Program-made: the position numbers and the translations under genes
Shown: positions 1-7,659 of the stretch, piece after piece
Position numbering within the stretch: position 1 is the first letter of the stretch
Layout: each line of letters opens with the position of its first letter
The notes under the pieces: model-generated
What the model was told of the DNA's origin: nothing
Databases searched by the model: none
The model's input: only the letters and a program-made list of their open reading frames with translations
Origin: a virus
Direction: 5' to 3' (one strand)
IMG/VR virus record: IMGVR_UViG_3300042463_000672
Coordinates: 1 to 30,658 of that record
Length of the DNA: 30,658 nt

Positions 1-1
1 T

Positions 2-568
2 TATTTTAATGAAGGTAGAGATGTTTCGTTCCATTATTTTTATTGTGAAATAGAATACTTCCAACAGATAATTAATAGGATTAATTGTGAGGAAGATTAT
101 AAAAATTATTTACAAAATAATGGGTATGGTACTGACTTTATAAATGTTGAAAAATATCTTTATGATAACATAAATAGAAAAGATTATGGGTTAATAATTC
201 GAAAAGACGGAGAAGTTGATATGAACACTGATTTCCAAAATACCTTATGGAATACGGAAACAACTGTTAGTAATGTATCTTCAAAATTCAAAGGATGTTC
301 TACAAAACTTTATAATATGTCAGGACAAAATTCTATAATGTTATTATCCTACAATTACAATCATTTTAGGTCGGAAAGAAAAATAGTTGTTAACTATATT
401 GATGGTAGTTTAGAAACTGTGTATCATGGGTTAGAAAATTATGGACATTGGTCATTTAATATTTTTGAAAATAAAGTTGAAAAAATATCAGTGTACGATA
501 CTCAAGATGATGAATTTTTATATGATTTTATAAATAAAAATATTCTTGATTATATTGTTTTTATATGA
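2..568 (+). CDS. C-terminal part of an unknown protein in a glycosyltransferase operon (5' truncated)
   Basis: The frame is open from the first bases of the window to a TGA at 566-568, so about 188 residues of a longer protein are visible and the true start lies upstream. An internal ATG at 221 is in frame, but coding continues on both sides of it. The visible part is rich in Asn, Tyr, Phe and Asp. Its end has alternating hydrophobic and charged residues like a small beta-sandwich, similar in character to the C-terminal part of the protein at 1297-2322. No catalytic motif is visible. The stop overlaps the next start as ATGA, implying translational coupling with the glycosyltransferase-like gene downstream. 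Role in surface or virion glycosylation is inferred only from that context. Confidence 0.6.
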   Translation, partial: YFNEGRDVSFHYFYCEIEYFQQIINRINCEEDYKNYLQNNGYGTDFINVEKYLYDNINRKDYGLIIRKDGEVDMNTDFQNTLWNTETTVSNVSSKFKGCSTKLYNMSGQNSIMLLSYNYNHFRSERKIVVNYIDGSLETVYHGLENYGHWSFNIFENKVEKISVYDTQDDEFLYDFINKNILDYIVFI

Positions 569-1284
569 AATATAAAATTAAATTAGTTCATTTACAGACA
601 ACACAAAATGAACACAGAGAAAAACTATCACGAAAATCTGTACAGCAAGTAATACCTTATGGTATTGAATATGTTTTACATCAAAATGAATTATATACTT
701 CATTACCTCCAGTTCATACCAGTGTTAGACCACATAATGTTAGAATGGGTAAATATGAAGATGTTAATGACCCTGAATACGGTAATGCGTTAACACCTGC
801 TCACTACGGATGTTTTGAGGCATTTAAAATTGGAATCTTATCAGAATTTGATAACGATTTAGACTTCTTAATTGTATGTGAAGGTGATTGTATTATAGAA
901 GTTCCGATTGAGGAGTTTATAGATAAAGTTAATCAAGTATGTAGTATTGTTAATCAGGAAGATATTTCTTATTTTTCATTTGGTGACACTAAAACTTTGG
1001 ATTATGGATGGCATCAGTCTGACGTAGCTAGAGAAATACCAAATCAAGATTTATTGTTTATTACAAATAAAATAATTGGTTTACAATGTATTATGTTTTC
1101 AAAAAAATCACGTAAAACAATTATGAACCAGTTAAGAACACATAGATGGGACTGTGCTGACACATTTTTTAATATTATATGTGCGGAACAGAGATTAAAT
1201 ATGGGTGTTCTAAAGAAGAGAATAACGACTCAAGCGGATGGTGAGTCGTTTATTGATAAAGAAAATAAAATATTTTTAAAATAA
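565..1284 (+). CDS. Glycosyltransferase family 25-like protein
   Basis: 239 aa. The N-terminus starts with a beta strand (YKIKLVHLQTT). Residues 76-110 resemble the core of GT25/LPS-type transferases: a conserved-looking 'TPAHYGCFEAFKIG' helix (about 77-90), where GT25 enzymes carry a G-x-x-x-C/S-H-type motif, followed by a strand ending in CEGDC (105-109). The E-G-D there would stand in for the usual metal- and nucleotide-sugar-binding ED/DxD. No membrane segment or signal peptide is seen, so it should act in the cytoplasm. It is coupled to the upstream gene by an ATGA overlap and followed after 12 bases by a second transferase. The acceptor and sugar cannot be told from the sequence. GT-A fold is fairly likely; the family number is tentative. 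Confidence 0.6.
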   Translation: MKYKIKLVHLQTTQNEHREKLSRKSVQQVIPYGIEYVLHQNELYTSLPPVHTSVRPHNVRMGKYEDVNDPEYGNALTPAHYGCFEAFKIGILSEFDNDLDFLIVCEGDCIIEVPIEEFIDKVNQVCSIVNQEDISYFSFGDTKTLDYGWHQSDVAREIPNQDLLFITNKIIGLQCIMFSKKSRKTIMNQLRTHRWDCADTFFNIICAEQRLNMGVLKKRITTQADGESFIDKENKIFLK

Positions 1285-1296
1285 ATTAAAAATATT

Positions 1297-2322
1297 ATGA
1301 TAGTAATTAATGATTTTGCTTTTTGTTTTTTGTCACAATACGATGTTGATATTGAAAGACAAGAATGTGAATTAACAAAACTTTCAGATAAATTTCAGAT
1401 TGAAAGATGGTATAGAAAAGATAGGAATTTATCTAAGTATATTTCATTTTCCCAAATGATTAATGACGCTATAGATGATACCGACAGTGAATTTATGATT
1501 TTTTGTAATCCTAAAACAAATTTTACATCTAAAGATGTTGAATTTATGATAGATAAACTTTCAAATGGATATTGTTTTGTGTCAGTTGTTAGTTTTGGAT
1601 TTTTTGGATTTTCAAAAGAGTTAATTAGAAGGGTTGGAATGTTAGATGAGAAATTTATTGGTGCAGAATTTGAAGATGATGATTTTGCAATAAGGTTATC
1701 TCATTTTAAAAAGGCTGTTTGGTGGGGTTATAACTATGACAAATATATTTATTATTTGTCAAAATCTGAAAATTTAAAACATATATCATATTCTATTTTT
1801 AATAGAAAATATAAAATAGTTGATAAAAAAATTTATATAAATAAAGATTTATTTACACATAAGAAAATTAGTAAACGGCATACTAATCATTCTGATGAAA
1901 TTTTTAATTCATGGAAAGACTCAAGTCAATCATTTGGTGATATACATTATGGTGAATACTTAAAAAATTTTGAAACTGAAATAGTTGATTTTAATTTAAC
2001 TGAAAAATTAACAAATTTTGAAATAAAAATTAAAAAAAATATATCTGATTTTTTTGTTGAATTATTGTCTGAAAATAAATTTGTAATTAAAATTGCAATT
2101 TTACAAAATTTTAATAAAGGTAGGACTATTCTTAAATATTTTGAAACTTTTAGTAATGGTTGGTATAAATTTAATATAATTGACCCGTATGATAATCAAT
2201 TATATACTGACGACGTTGAAATTAGAATTTTTATAGATGATAATCAAATATATAACAATACATTAAAAGAATACGAAGATTTATCTTTAAATTTTAACAT
2301 ACCTGTTTATGTTAATAATTAA
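1297..2322 (+). CDS. GT2-like (GT-A fold) glycosyltransferase with C-terminal beta domain
   Basis: 341 aa. The first about 150 residues look like a reduced GT-A domain. A strand with 'FMIFCNPKTNF' (66-76) sits where the DxD normally lies. It is followed by 'GFSKELIRRVGMLDEKF' (104-120) and 'GAEFEDDDFAIRL' (122-134), the typical GT2 acceptor-side pattern in which the E/D pair is the catalytic base region. The usual DxD is not obvious. Residues about 235-341 form an extra domain rich in Asn, Ile and Phe with alternating strands, of unknown role. The gene lies between two other transferases on the same strand with short gaps (12 and 18 bases), so it is probably in one operon. The DNA is especially AT-rich here compared with the next gene. 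Confidence 0.6.
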   Translation: MIVINDFAFCFLSQYDVDIERQECELTKLSDKFQIERWYRKDRNLSKYISFSQMINDAIDDTDSEFMIFCNPKTNFTSKDVEFMIDKLSNGYCFVSVVSFGFFGFSKELIRRVGMLDEKFIGAEFEDDDFAIRLSHFKKAVWWGYNYDKYIYYLSKSENLKHISYSIFNRKYKIVDKKIYINKDLFTHKKISKRHTNHSDEIFNSWKDSSQSFGDIHYGEYLKNFETEIVDFNLTEKLTNFEIKIKKNISDFFVELLSENKFVIKIAILQNFNKGRTILKYFETFSNGWYKFNIIDPYDNQLYTDDVEIRIFIDDNQIYNNTLKEYEDLSLNFNIPVYVNN

Positions 2323-2340
2323 AAACATTATTATAGTAAT

Positions 2341-4473
2341 ATGAGAGTAACACAAGTAACACCAGGAATTATTACAATACCACCAAATGGATGGGGGGCT
2401 GTTGAAAAGGTAATATGGGAATATTACAACAAAATTAAAGAATTAGGGCATGAATGTGATATAAAATATCTTAATGAAGTGGATACTAATAGTAGTGATA
2501 TTATTCATATTCACATGGCTAATTTAGCAATTGACGCTGCTAACAAAGGAATACCTTACATTTTTTCATTACATGACCACCACGTTGTTTATTATGGTAA
2601 GGACTCATCTAACTACCAACAAAATTTAGAGGCGATTAAAAGGTCTGTGATATCTTTTACACATGCTGAGTTTTTAGTTGATTACTTTGATGAAACTGAT
2701 AAGTTGTTCTACCTATCACACGGTGTTAATACTGAGTTTTTTAAAAATGATAATCCGAAAAGAACTGAACACAAATTATTGTGTTTGGCAAACAATGGTA
2801 TTGGAGGAGATTCAACGTATGACAGAAAAGGATTTAGATACGCTATTGAGGCAGCAATCAAATTAGATTTACCTATTACTGTTGCTGGTCCTGAAAACAA
2901 TAGAATATTCTTTGAACATCATAATTACTTATTAAATTATGATAAGTTAACTTTAATGTTTTCAAATCCAAATGAAGAACAAATATTAGAATTATATAAA
3001 AGTCATTCTATATTCTTACATCCTTCTATGTTGGAAGCTGGTCACCCAAACCTAACATTATTAGAAGCTGTCTCTTGTAATATGCCAGTTGTTGGAACTT
3101 ATTTAGGTTCGCAAACAATAGAAGGAATGGTAGTGGTTGAAAGAGATGTAAATCAAATAGTTAGTGGTGTTAAACAAATCATTGATAACTACGATTTATA
3201 TTTAAGTAACACTGAATTAGATAGACAAAATTATGATTGGAGTATTATTACCAAGAGAATGGTTAGAATTTATGAAGACCTGATTAACAGTAGAAAGAAT
3301 TTAAATAGTATTGAGACTAAACAAAGATTTGATAAAGTATTTGAGAATACTGAAATAAAACCAAAAGAAATGGTTGAAAAAATTGAAGTGATTAATCACT
3401 ACATCAACGGAGCATTAGTAGAAATTAAAGGTAATACTGATAAGAAATATTTGGTTGAGTTTTGGAACCAAAATGGTGATTGTGAATATCGTGAGGAGAT
3501 TGGGTGTAATATGTGGGTTAGATTAAGTAAGAAGTATTTTGATGAATACACATTGAAAATTTACTCTGAAGGTAATTTAATCAGTGAAAAGAAATACAAC
3601 GCTGAAAACAAACGAGTTTATATTGCATTAGATTCAAAATCTTTGGGTGATACATTTGCTTGGGTACCTTACGCTGAGGAATTCAGAAAGAAACATAACT
3701 GTAAGGTTATTTGTTCAACATTCTTTAATGATTTATTTGTTAAACAATATCCTGAGATACAATTTGTTTCACCTGGTAGTACGGTTCATAATCTATATGC
3801 AATGTATGAAATAGGTTGGTTCTATGATGGTGATAATGTTAAAACGGATAGACACCCAAGTGATTTTAAATTAGGCCCATTACAAAAAACCGCAACAGAC
3901 ATTTTAGGTTTAGAATATAAGGAGGTAAAACCTTTAATTAAAAACCCCAACAAGTTAAAGAAAAAACGAGTTGGACTTGGTATTCACTCAACTGCTCAAT
4001 CAAAATACTGGAACAACCCAAATGGGTGGCAAGAGATTACTGATTATCTAATATCTCTTGGTTATGAGGTTATTATCTATTCAAAAGAGGAAGATGGGTA
4101 TATGGGTAATTACTATCCTAAAGGTGCTAAACAAAACCCACCAGGTTCCATCTATAAATTGATTGAAGAATTATCTACCTGTGAATTCTTCATAGGGATA
4201 TCAAGTGGTATATCATGGGTTACTTGGGCTTTAGACATCCCAACGGTATTAATATCAGGATTTACTGAAGAATTTAATGAACCTTATGAAAATGTTTATA
4301 AGGTAAGTGCCCCTGAGAACACTTGTAGAGGATGTGCCAATAAGTTTAGATTAGACCCGGGTGATTGGAATTGGTGTCCGATAAATAAGGGGAATGAAAA
4401 GATGTTTGAATGTTCTAAAAAGATTACATCCGGGATGGTAAAAGATAAAATTATTGAATTACTTAGTAAGTAA
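2341..4473 (+). CDS. GT4 glycosyltransferase fused to BAHT-family (TibC/Aah-like) heptosyltransferase
   Basis: 710 aa, two enzymes in one chain. Residues 1 to about 325 are a GT4/GT-B transferase: an N-terminal strand with a glycine-rich loop (PPNGWGAVE), 'LSHGVNTEFF' near 125-135, and 'HPSMLEAGHPNLTLLEA', a variant of the GT4 E-x7-E motif with two extra residues. Residues about 345-420 form a strand-loop-strand domain. From about 425 the chain matches autotransporter O-heptosyltransferases (BAHT family, GT9-related): 'YIALDSKSLGDTFAW', 'GIHSTAQSKYWNNPNGWQE', 'ISSGISWVTWALDIPTVLISGF', and four C-terminal cysteines (C662, C665, C679, C691) in the CxxC...WC...EC pattern that binds iron in TibC. 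BAHT enzymes add heptose to Ser residues of surface adhesins. Here the target could be virion fibres or a host surface protein (inference). The end overlaps the convergent gene at 4459-4629 within a perfect palindrome. Confidence 0.88.
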   Translation: MRVTQVTPGIITIPPNGWGAVEKVIWEYYNKIKELGHECDIKYLNEVDTNSSDIIHIHMANLAIDAANKGIPYIFSLHDHHVVYYGKDSSNYQQNLEAIKRSVISFTHAEFLVDYFDETDKLFYLSHGVNTEFFKNDNPKRTEHKLLCLANNGIGGDSTYDRKGFRYAIEAAIKLDLPITVAGPENNRIFFEHHNYLLNYDKLTLMFSNPNEEQILELYKSHSIFLHPSMLEAGHPNLTLLEAVSCNMPVVGTYLGSQTIEGMVVVERDVNQIVSGVKQIIDNYDLYLSNTELDRQNYDWSIITKRMVRIYEDLINSRKNLNSIETKQRFDKVFENTEIKPKEMVEKIEVINHYINGALVEIKGNTDKKYLVEFWNQNGDCEYREEIGCNMWVRLSKKYFDEYTLKIYSEGNLISEKKYNAENKRVYIALDSKSLGDTFAWVPYAEEFRKKHNCKVICSTFFNDLFVKQYPEIQFVSPGSTVHNLYAMYEIGWFYDGDNVKTDRHPSDFKLGPLQKTATDILGLEYKEVKPLIKNPNKLKKKRVGLGIHSTAQSKYWNNPNGWQEITDYLISLGYEVIIYSKEEDGYMGNYYPKGAKQNPPGSIYKLIEELSTCEFFIGISSGISWVTWALDIPTVLISGFTEEFNEPYENVYKVSAPENTCRGCANKFRLDPGDWNWCPINKGNEKMFECSKKITSGMVKDKIIELLSK

Positions 4474-4482
4474 TTCAATAAT
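4450..4482. terminator. 15-bp perfect palindrome, likely bidirectional terminator
   Basis: ATTATTGAATTACTT at 4450-4464, a 3-base loop, and its exact reverse complement at 4468-4482. It spans the stop codons of two convergent genes whose last codons it encodes. On the plus strand it is followed by a T-rich stretch. Confidence 0.6.
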
Positions 4483-4629
4483 GTTTTTTGTAATGTCAAC
4501 TACTGCATAAATTACTAAACCAAAAACAACTACAGACATAATAATGTATGGTGTCATTTTTTGTCTTGTTTTTTTACATTTAGTACAAGTTTTTTCTTCT
4601 GAATTTTTTAAATTTTCCATGTTTTCCAT
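4459..4629 (-). CDS. Small single-pass membrane protein with CxxC
   Basis: 56 aa. The protein begins MENMENLKNSEEK, has a CTKC pair (C15, C18) that could bind metal or form a disulfide, then a hydrophobic segment (about 27-45) and a short basic/acidic tail ending IIELLTK. The start at 4629 is chosen because only 11 bases separate it from the divergent start at 4641; a second in-frame ATG three codons on is an alternative. The last codons overlap the convergent glycosyltransferase gene by 15 bases in antisense, inside the palindrome at 4450-4482. No family is recognised. A membrane-anchored zinc-ribbon-like or lysis-related role is possible but unsupported. Confidence 0.6.
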   Translation of the reverse strand: MENMENLKNSEEKTCTKCKKTRQKMTPYIIMSVVVFGLVIYAVVDITKNIIELLTK

Positions 4630-4636
4630 TATTTAT
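4630..4636 (+). promoter_or_regulatory. TATTTAT element (candidate late promoter), 11 bases before 4641
   Basis: TATTTATAATT separates two divergent start codons. On the minus strand the same bases read TATAAATA, immediately before the start at 4629. One 11-base spacer therefore has to serve both genes. Confidence 0.45.
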
Positions 4637-4640
4637 AATT

Positions 4641-5027
4641 ATGAGACTTTTAAATTGTATTAAAAACATAATAAAGGAAGAAAGGATTGGAAAGCTTTTT
4701 GGTGACATTAAAGTTAAAGTATCTATTGAAACTTCATCACATGGTAATACCCAAAGGTTTAGACATGGTAAAGATGAAGTGATTACTAATGATGAAATAT
4801 TAAATGTATTAAACTTAGGTCTACCTGAAATATTAGATGGTATTAAAGAAGGTGAGTTGGGACAAGATTCATCAATAGTCGTTTCACAAAAAGATTATCC
4901 ATTCTTGAATGTTGTTACCAATTTAGAAGAACAAGATTGTTATAATTTCCAAATTAATATTGTTACGACAATTCGTAAGAAAAGATTTTACACAACAGGT
5001 AAAAACGATTTCCAAATTTACGTATAA
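4641..5027 (+). CDS. Tagged protein of unknown function, possible BrnT/DUF4258-like fold
   Basis: 128 aa. It opens with the short amphipathic tag MRLLNCIKNIIKEERI, comparable to the N-termini of several other proteins in this window and to T4 capsid-targeting sequences; the candidate cleavage site would be after the Glu of 'IKE'. The body has 'SSHGNTQRFRHG...ITNDEI', which loosely recalls small RelE/BrnT or DUF4258 RNase-fold proteins (S-x-H...R...R...I-x-x-x-E-I). It ends in strands with several basic residues (TIRKKRFY). That resemblance is weak, and no catalytic residues can be assigned. The gene is monocistronic: TATTTAT element upstream, hairpin terminator 2 bases after the stop. Confidence 0.7.
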   Translation: MRLLNCIKNIIKEERIGKLFGDIKVKVSIETSSHGNTQRFRHGKDEVITNDEILNVLNLGLPEILDGIKEGELGQDSSIVVSQKDYPFLNVVTNLEEQDCYNFQINIVTTIRKKRFYTTGKNDFQIYV

Positions 5028-5029
5028 AT

Positions 5030-5066
5030 AAAAACCCCCAAAACATCCGATGTAATGAGGGTTTTT
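5030..5066 (+). terminator. Rho-independent terminator
   Basis: AAAAACCC at 5030-5037 pairs with GGGTTTTT at 5059-5066; the inner ACAT/ATGT pair makes the loop compact. It lies just after the stop of the gene at 4641-5027. Confidence 0.75.
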
Positions 5067-5232
5067 ATCTTTTTCACCTAACGGTTGAGGCTTTTGCCTT
5101 TGAACACACCGGGGTTCAATTCCGACTTAATGATTTGGTTGGGTTATTAAGTTGACCCCATTCGTTTAACTTGAATACAAATATAAATAGAATATCCTGA
5201 ATAAAAAAATATATTTTAAACTTTTTTTGTTA
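5067..5232. other. Intergenic stretch with tRNA-like remnant and a 7-bp hairpin
   Basis: No gene is seen. The segment 5075-5130 contains a T-loop-like GGGGTTCAATTCC and a D-arm-like CCTAACGGTTGAGG, but the anticodon and acceptor stems do not pair, so it is not a functional tRNA as read. ACTTAAT...ATTAAGT (about 5124-5151) forms a hairpin. Confidence 0.3.
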
Positions 5233-5240
5233 TATCTTTG
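5233..5240 (+). promoter_or_regulatory. Host-type -7 element (TATCTTTG)
   Basis: Matches the Bacteroidota TAnnTTTG -7 consensus 4 bases before the ATG at 5245, so the transcript would be nearly leaderless. No clear -33 TTTG is seen. Confidence 0.5.
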
Positions 5241-5244
5241 TCGT

Positions 5245-5382
5245 ATGAAACAGGAAATACTACCACTAAATCTTCGTCATGTTGCTCAAATTGTGAGACG
5301 GAATATGATTACAAAAGTTGTACCATGCGGTAAGGAGTATTCGCGTAAAAGATTTAAAAAGGTTGATATCTACCAAGATTAG
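5245..5382 (+). CDS. Small basic protein of unknown function
   Basis: 45 aa, starting MKQEILPLNLRHVAQ and ending KKVDIYQD at a TAG (5380-5382). It has many Arg and Lys residues (RR, KEYSRKRFKK), fitting a small nucleic-acid-binding protein or regulator, but no family is recognised. The start sits directly behind a TAnnTTTG element. It is followed by the adenine methyltransferase start 22 bases later and probably shares its transcript. Confidence 0.5.
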   Translation: MKQEILPLNLRHVAQIVRRNMITKVVPCGKEYSRKRFKKVDIYQD

Positions 5383-5404
5383 AATTATATTTACGAAAAA
5401 AGTT

Positions 5405-6244
5405 ATGCTGTCATATATTGGAGGTAAGAGTAAGATAGGTAAGTGGATTGTCCCATTCTACCCAACAGATATGGAAACGTATGTTGAAACATTTGGTGGT
5501 ATGTTTTGGTGTTTTTTTAACATGGATTTGAAACAATACCCAAATCTTAAAAGAGTTGTTTATAACGACTTCAATCCTTTGAACTATAATTTGTTTATGT
5601 GTCTTCAGGACCCTCAGTCTCTTTTGTCTGTAATTAATAACATTCCGTGTCAACAACAAGGTGTGGAAGTAACGCCACCAATTTATAAAGAACAATTTAA
5701 TGAGTTTCAAAAGGAAATTTTCTCTCATGGTTTAACAATTAACTATCCTGATTATAATGTTGCAGCGAAGTATGCTTATGTTCTAACACAGGTTTTCAGT
5801 GGTTCAAAACCTGAGACATCAAGTTTTATTGATTTGAAAGGTAAGTATAAGTCAAAATATCTTACCTTTAGAGATAAATTATCTAAACCTGATTGGGTGG
5901 AACATTTCAATAGAATATCGGAGTTTAGATTAGGTGATTTTGAAGATGTTATTAAAGAGTTTGATAGCCCGACAACATACTTTTATGTTGACCCGCCGTA
6001 TTATAGGACTGAAAACTATTACTCAAACCACGATTTTGATAGTACTGACCATGAAAGATTAGCAGATTGTTTAAAAGGAATTCAGGGTAAGTTTAGTTTA
6101 TCTTACTACGATTTTCAGTTGTTGAATGAGTGGTTCCCAAAGGAGGGATACAAATGGGAGAAGAAAGAATTTGCTAAAGCTGCTGCGGCGAAGAAAGGAA
6201 AGGCACAAAATATGGGGGAAGAACTATTAATTATGAATTATTGA
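5405..6244 (+). CDS. D12-class (Dam/DpnM-like) adenine-N6 DNA methyltransferase
   Basis: 279 aa with the start at ATG 5405. A longer in-frame extension to 5318 is rejected because MLSYIGGKSKIGKWI is the normal N-terminus of the family and the extension overlaps the small gene before it. Motifs in order: GGKSKIGKWI (about 6-15), a variant S-adenosylmethionine motif I 'VETFGGMFWCFF' (27-38, usually E-P-F-x-G-G-G), 'VYNDFNPLNYNLF' (52-64), and the catalytic DPPY at 196-199 (YVDPPYYRT). It transfers a methyl group to adenine N6. Specificity is not readable, although GATC is common in the class. No restriction partner is nearby, so it is an orphan enzyme, probably for protection from host restriction. 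GG-M in motif I is unusual. Confidence 0.88.
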   Translation: MLSYIGGKSKIGKWIVPFYPTDMETYVETFGGMFWCFFNMDLKQYPNLKRVVYNDFNPLNYNLFMCLQDPQSLLSVINNIPCQQQGVEVTPPIYKEQFNEFQKEIFSHGLTINYPDYNVAAKYAYVLTQVFSGSKPETSSFIDLKGKYKSKYLTFRDKLSKPDWVEHFNRISEFRLGDFEDVIKEFDSPTTYFYVDPPYYRTENYYSNHDFDSTDHERLADCLKGIQGKFSLSYYDFQLLNEWFPKEGYKWEKKEFAKAAAAKKGKAQNMGEELLIMNY

Positions 6245-6246
6245 TA

Positions 6247-6253
6247 TATTTAT
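6247..6253 (+). promoter_or_regulatory. TATTTAT element, 22 bases before 6269
   Basis: GATATATTTATATAAAAA precedes the tagged LRR gene. Spacing and context match the elements before 19760, 23967 and 27600. Confidence 0.55.
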
Positions 6254-6268
6254 ATAAAAACTTTAGAA

Positions 6269-7621
6269 ATGAAATTTACTAATATTTTAAAAAACATTAT
6301 CTTAGAAGATTCAAGATTTAACCTTCTATATGATAAATTAGTTGACAAAGGTGGTAGAAAACCTGAACCTGGTAAAATCCCTTTTGAAACATTGAGAACT
6401 ATTATCTTTGCTGACCCTACAACAAGAGCTCCGCAAAGTTTACTTCAAAATATTGATAGTCTAACGCCTGAACAAATGGAAATTGTTAAGGTTGGTAAGT
6501 ATACTAACTGGATATTAAAGAATTTCTTAAAACCATCATTTAGTGATGAAAGAGCGGATGTTGAAGTTGGTTCACCTGAATATAAACAATTAGTTAAAAG
6601 ATATCGTGACTTATACCTTGAGGATTTATACAAGGTTACTGACGACTTAAAGAAGTTTGAGAGATTCAAAGGTCAATTAGAAGCTGACAAAAGAGATATT
6701 AATAAATTGACTGTTGATACATTATTTGATGCGGTTAAGGACTTTAAGTTAGAAAAAACAAAAGGAACAAAACAAGAAAAAGAAGAAGCTAAATCAACTT
6801 ACCAATACCCTGGTTCAACGATTGCATTTAAAGGGCCAAACTGGACTGTAGTTAAGATTGAAGACCAAAGTGAACTTGGTAAGAACGCGGCTTGTTTCTT
6901 TGGTGGTTATCACGAACCTGATATGGGTGAAACAAGATGGTGTACATCATCACCTGGTTTAAGTTACTTTAACACTTATATCAAACAAGGACCATTATAT
7001 GTAATTCTACCTAATAACAGTTCTGACTTGGGTAAGAAATCAGGTCTTCCTGTTGAAAGATACCAATGGCACTTCCAATCTAATCAGTTTATGGATAGAA
7101 ACGATAGAAATGTGAATATCGTTGAAATGCTACAAGGTAAGTTGGCTGAACTTAAAGAGTTCTTCAAACCTGAATTTGCTAAAGGATTAGCGAAAGAAAA
7201 TGGTAAGAGAGTTGATATTGTTTATCCTGAATCTTCGGCTGGTAAGTTTGTTGGATTATATGGATTTAAAGAATTATTTGACAACCTACCAGATGACTTG
7301 GAACAATTAATCATCCAAACTTCAAAGAACATTAAAGAAACAATTGCTCTTGAAGTTCCTGAAAGTATTGGAAGATTTGATAAGTTACAAACACTTTTAT
7401 TAGGTGGTATGGTTAAATCTGTTCCTAATAGTATCTGTAATTTGACTAGTTTACTATTACTTGCTTTACCAAACAACCCTCAGTTAACGACTATCCCAAC
7501 TTGTGTTAAAGATTTACCTATGTTAGGTTTCTTGAATGTAAGTGGAAGTAATGTTAAACTTCCTGAAGAACTTAAAGATGTTTTACATGAGGAAGGTGAT
7601 GGTTATTATTATGTAGTTTAA
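6269..7621 (+). CDS. Tagged leucine-rich-repeat protein with 'WCTS' domain
   Basis: 450 aa. It starts with a tag-like amphipathic helix MKFTNILKNIILEDSRF (candidate cleavage after 'ILE'). Residues about 95-175 are helical and highly charged. Residues about 200-285 contain 'GETRWCTSSPGLSYFNTYIKQ' followed by 'GPLYVIL' and 'QWHFQSNQFMDRND', a pattern I associate with uncharacterised phage proteins; the invariant-looking W224-C225-T226 suggests a functional site. Residues about 330-445 are leucine-rich repeats (LQTLLLGGM, LLLLALPNNPQL, LGFLNVSGSNV), a protein-binding surface. Together this looks like a packaged effector that binds a host protein (inference). The gene has its own TATTTAT element; no clear terminator follows. 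The start is fixed by the tag and by the 22-base spacing to the promoter motif. Confidence 0.72.
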   Translation: MKFTNILKNIILEDSRFNLLYDKLVDKGGRKPEPGKIPFETLRTIIFADPTTRAPQSLLQNIDSLTPEQMEIVKVGKYTNWILKNFLKPSFSDERADVEVGSPEYKQLVKRYRDLYLEDLYKVTDDLKKFERFKGQLEADKRDINKLTVDTLFDAVKDFKLEKTKGTKQEKEEAKSTYQYPGSTIAFKGPNWTVVKIEDQSELGKNAACFFGGYHEPDMGETRWCTSSPGLSYFNTYIKQGPLYVILPNNSSDLGKKSGLPVERYQWHFQSNQFMDRNDRNVNIVEMLQGKLAELKEFFKPEFAKGLAKENGKRVDIVYPESSAGKFVGLYGFKELFDNLPDDLEQLIIQTSKNIKETIALEVPESIGRFDKLQTLLLGGMVKSVPNSICNLTSLLLLALPNNPQLTTIPTCVKDLPMLGFLNVSGSNVKLPEELKDVLHEEGDGYYYVV

Positions 7622-7632
7622 TAAATAAGTTA

Positions 7633-7640
7633 TATCTTTG
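7633..7640 (+). promoter_or_regulatory. Host-type -7 element (TATCTTTG)
   Basis: TAnnTTTG match 19 bases before the ATG at 7660; the -33 region is weak (no TTTG). Confidence 0.5.
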
Positions 7641-7659
7641 TTTCCTAATCTTAGAGCCT

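Noticed and set aside
5075-5130. Possible tRNA (T-loop-like GGGGTTCAATTCC and D-arm-like CCTAACGGTTGAGG)
   Set aside because: The T-stem, anticodon stem and acceptor stem do not form the needed pairs in any register I tried; at best a decayed remnant.
5318-5404. N-terminal extension of the D12 methyltransferase
   Set aside because: It overlaps the small gene 5245-5382 in another frame; the family N-terminus begins at the ATG at 5405.
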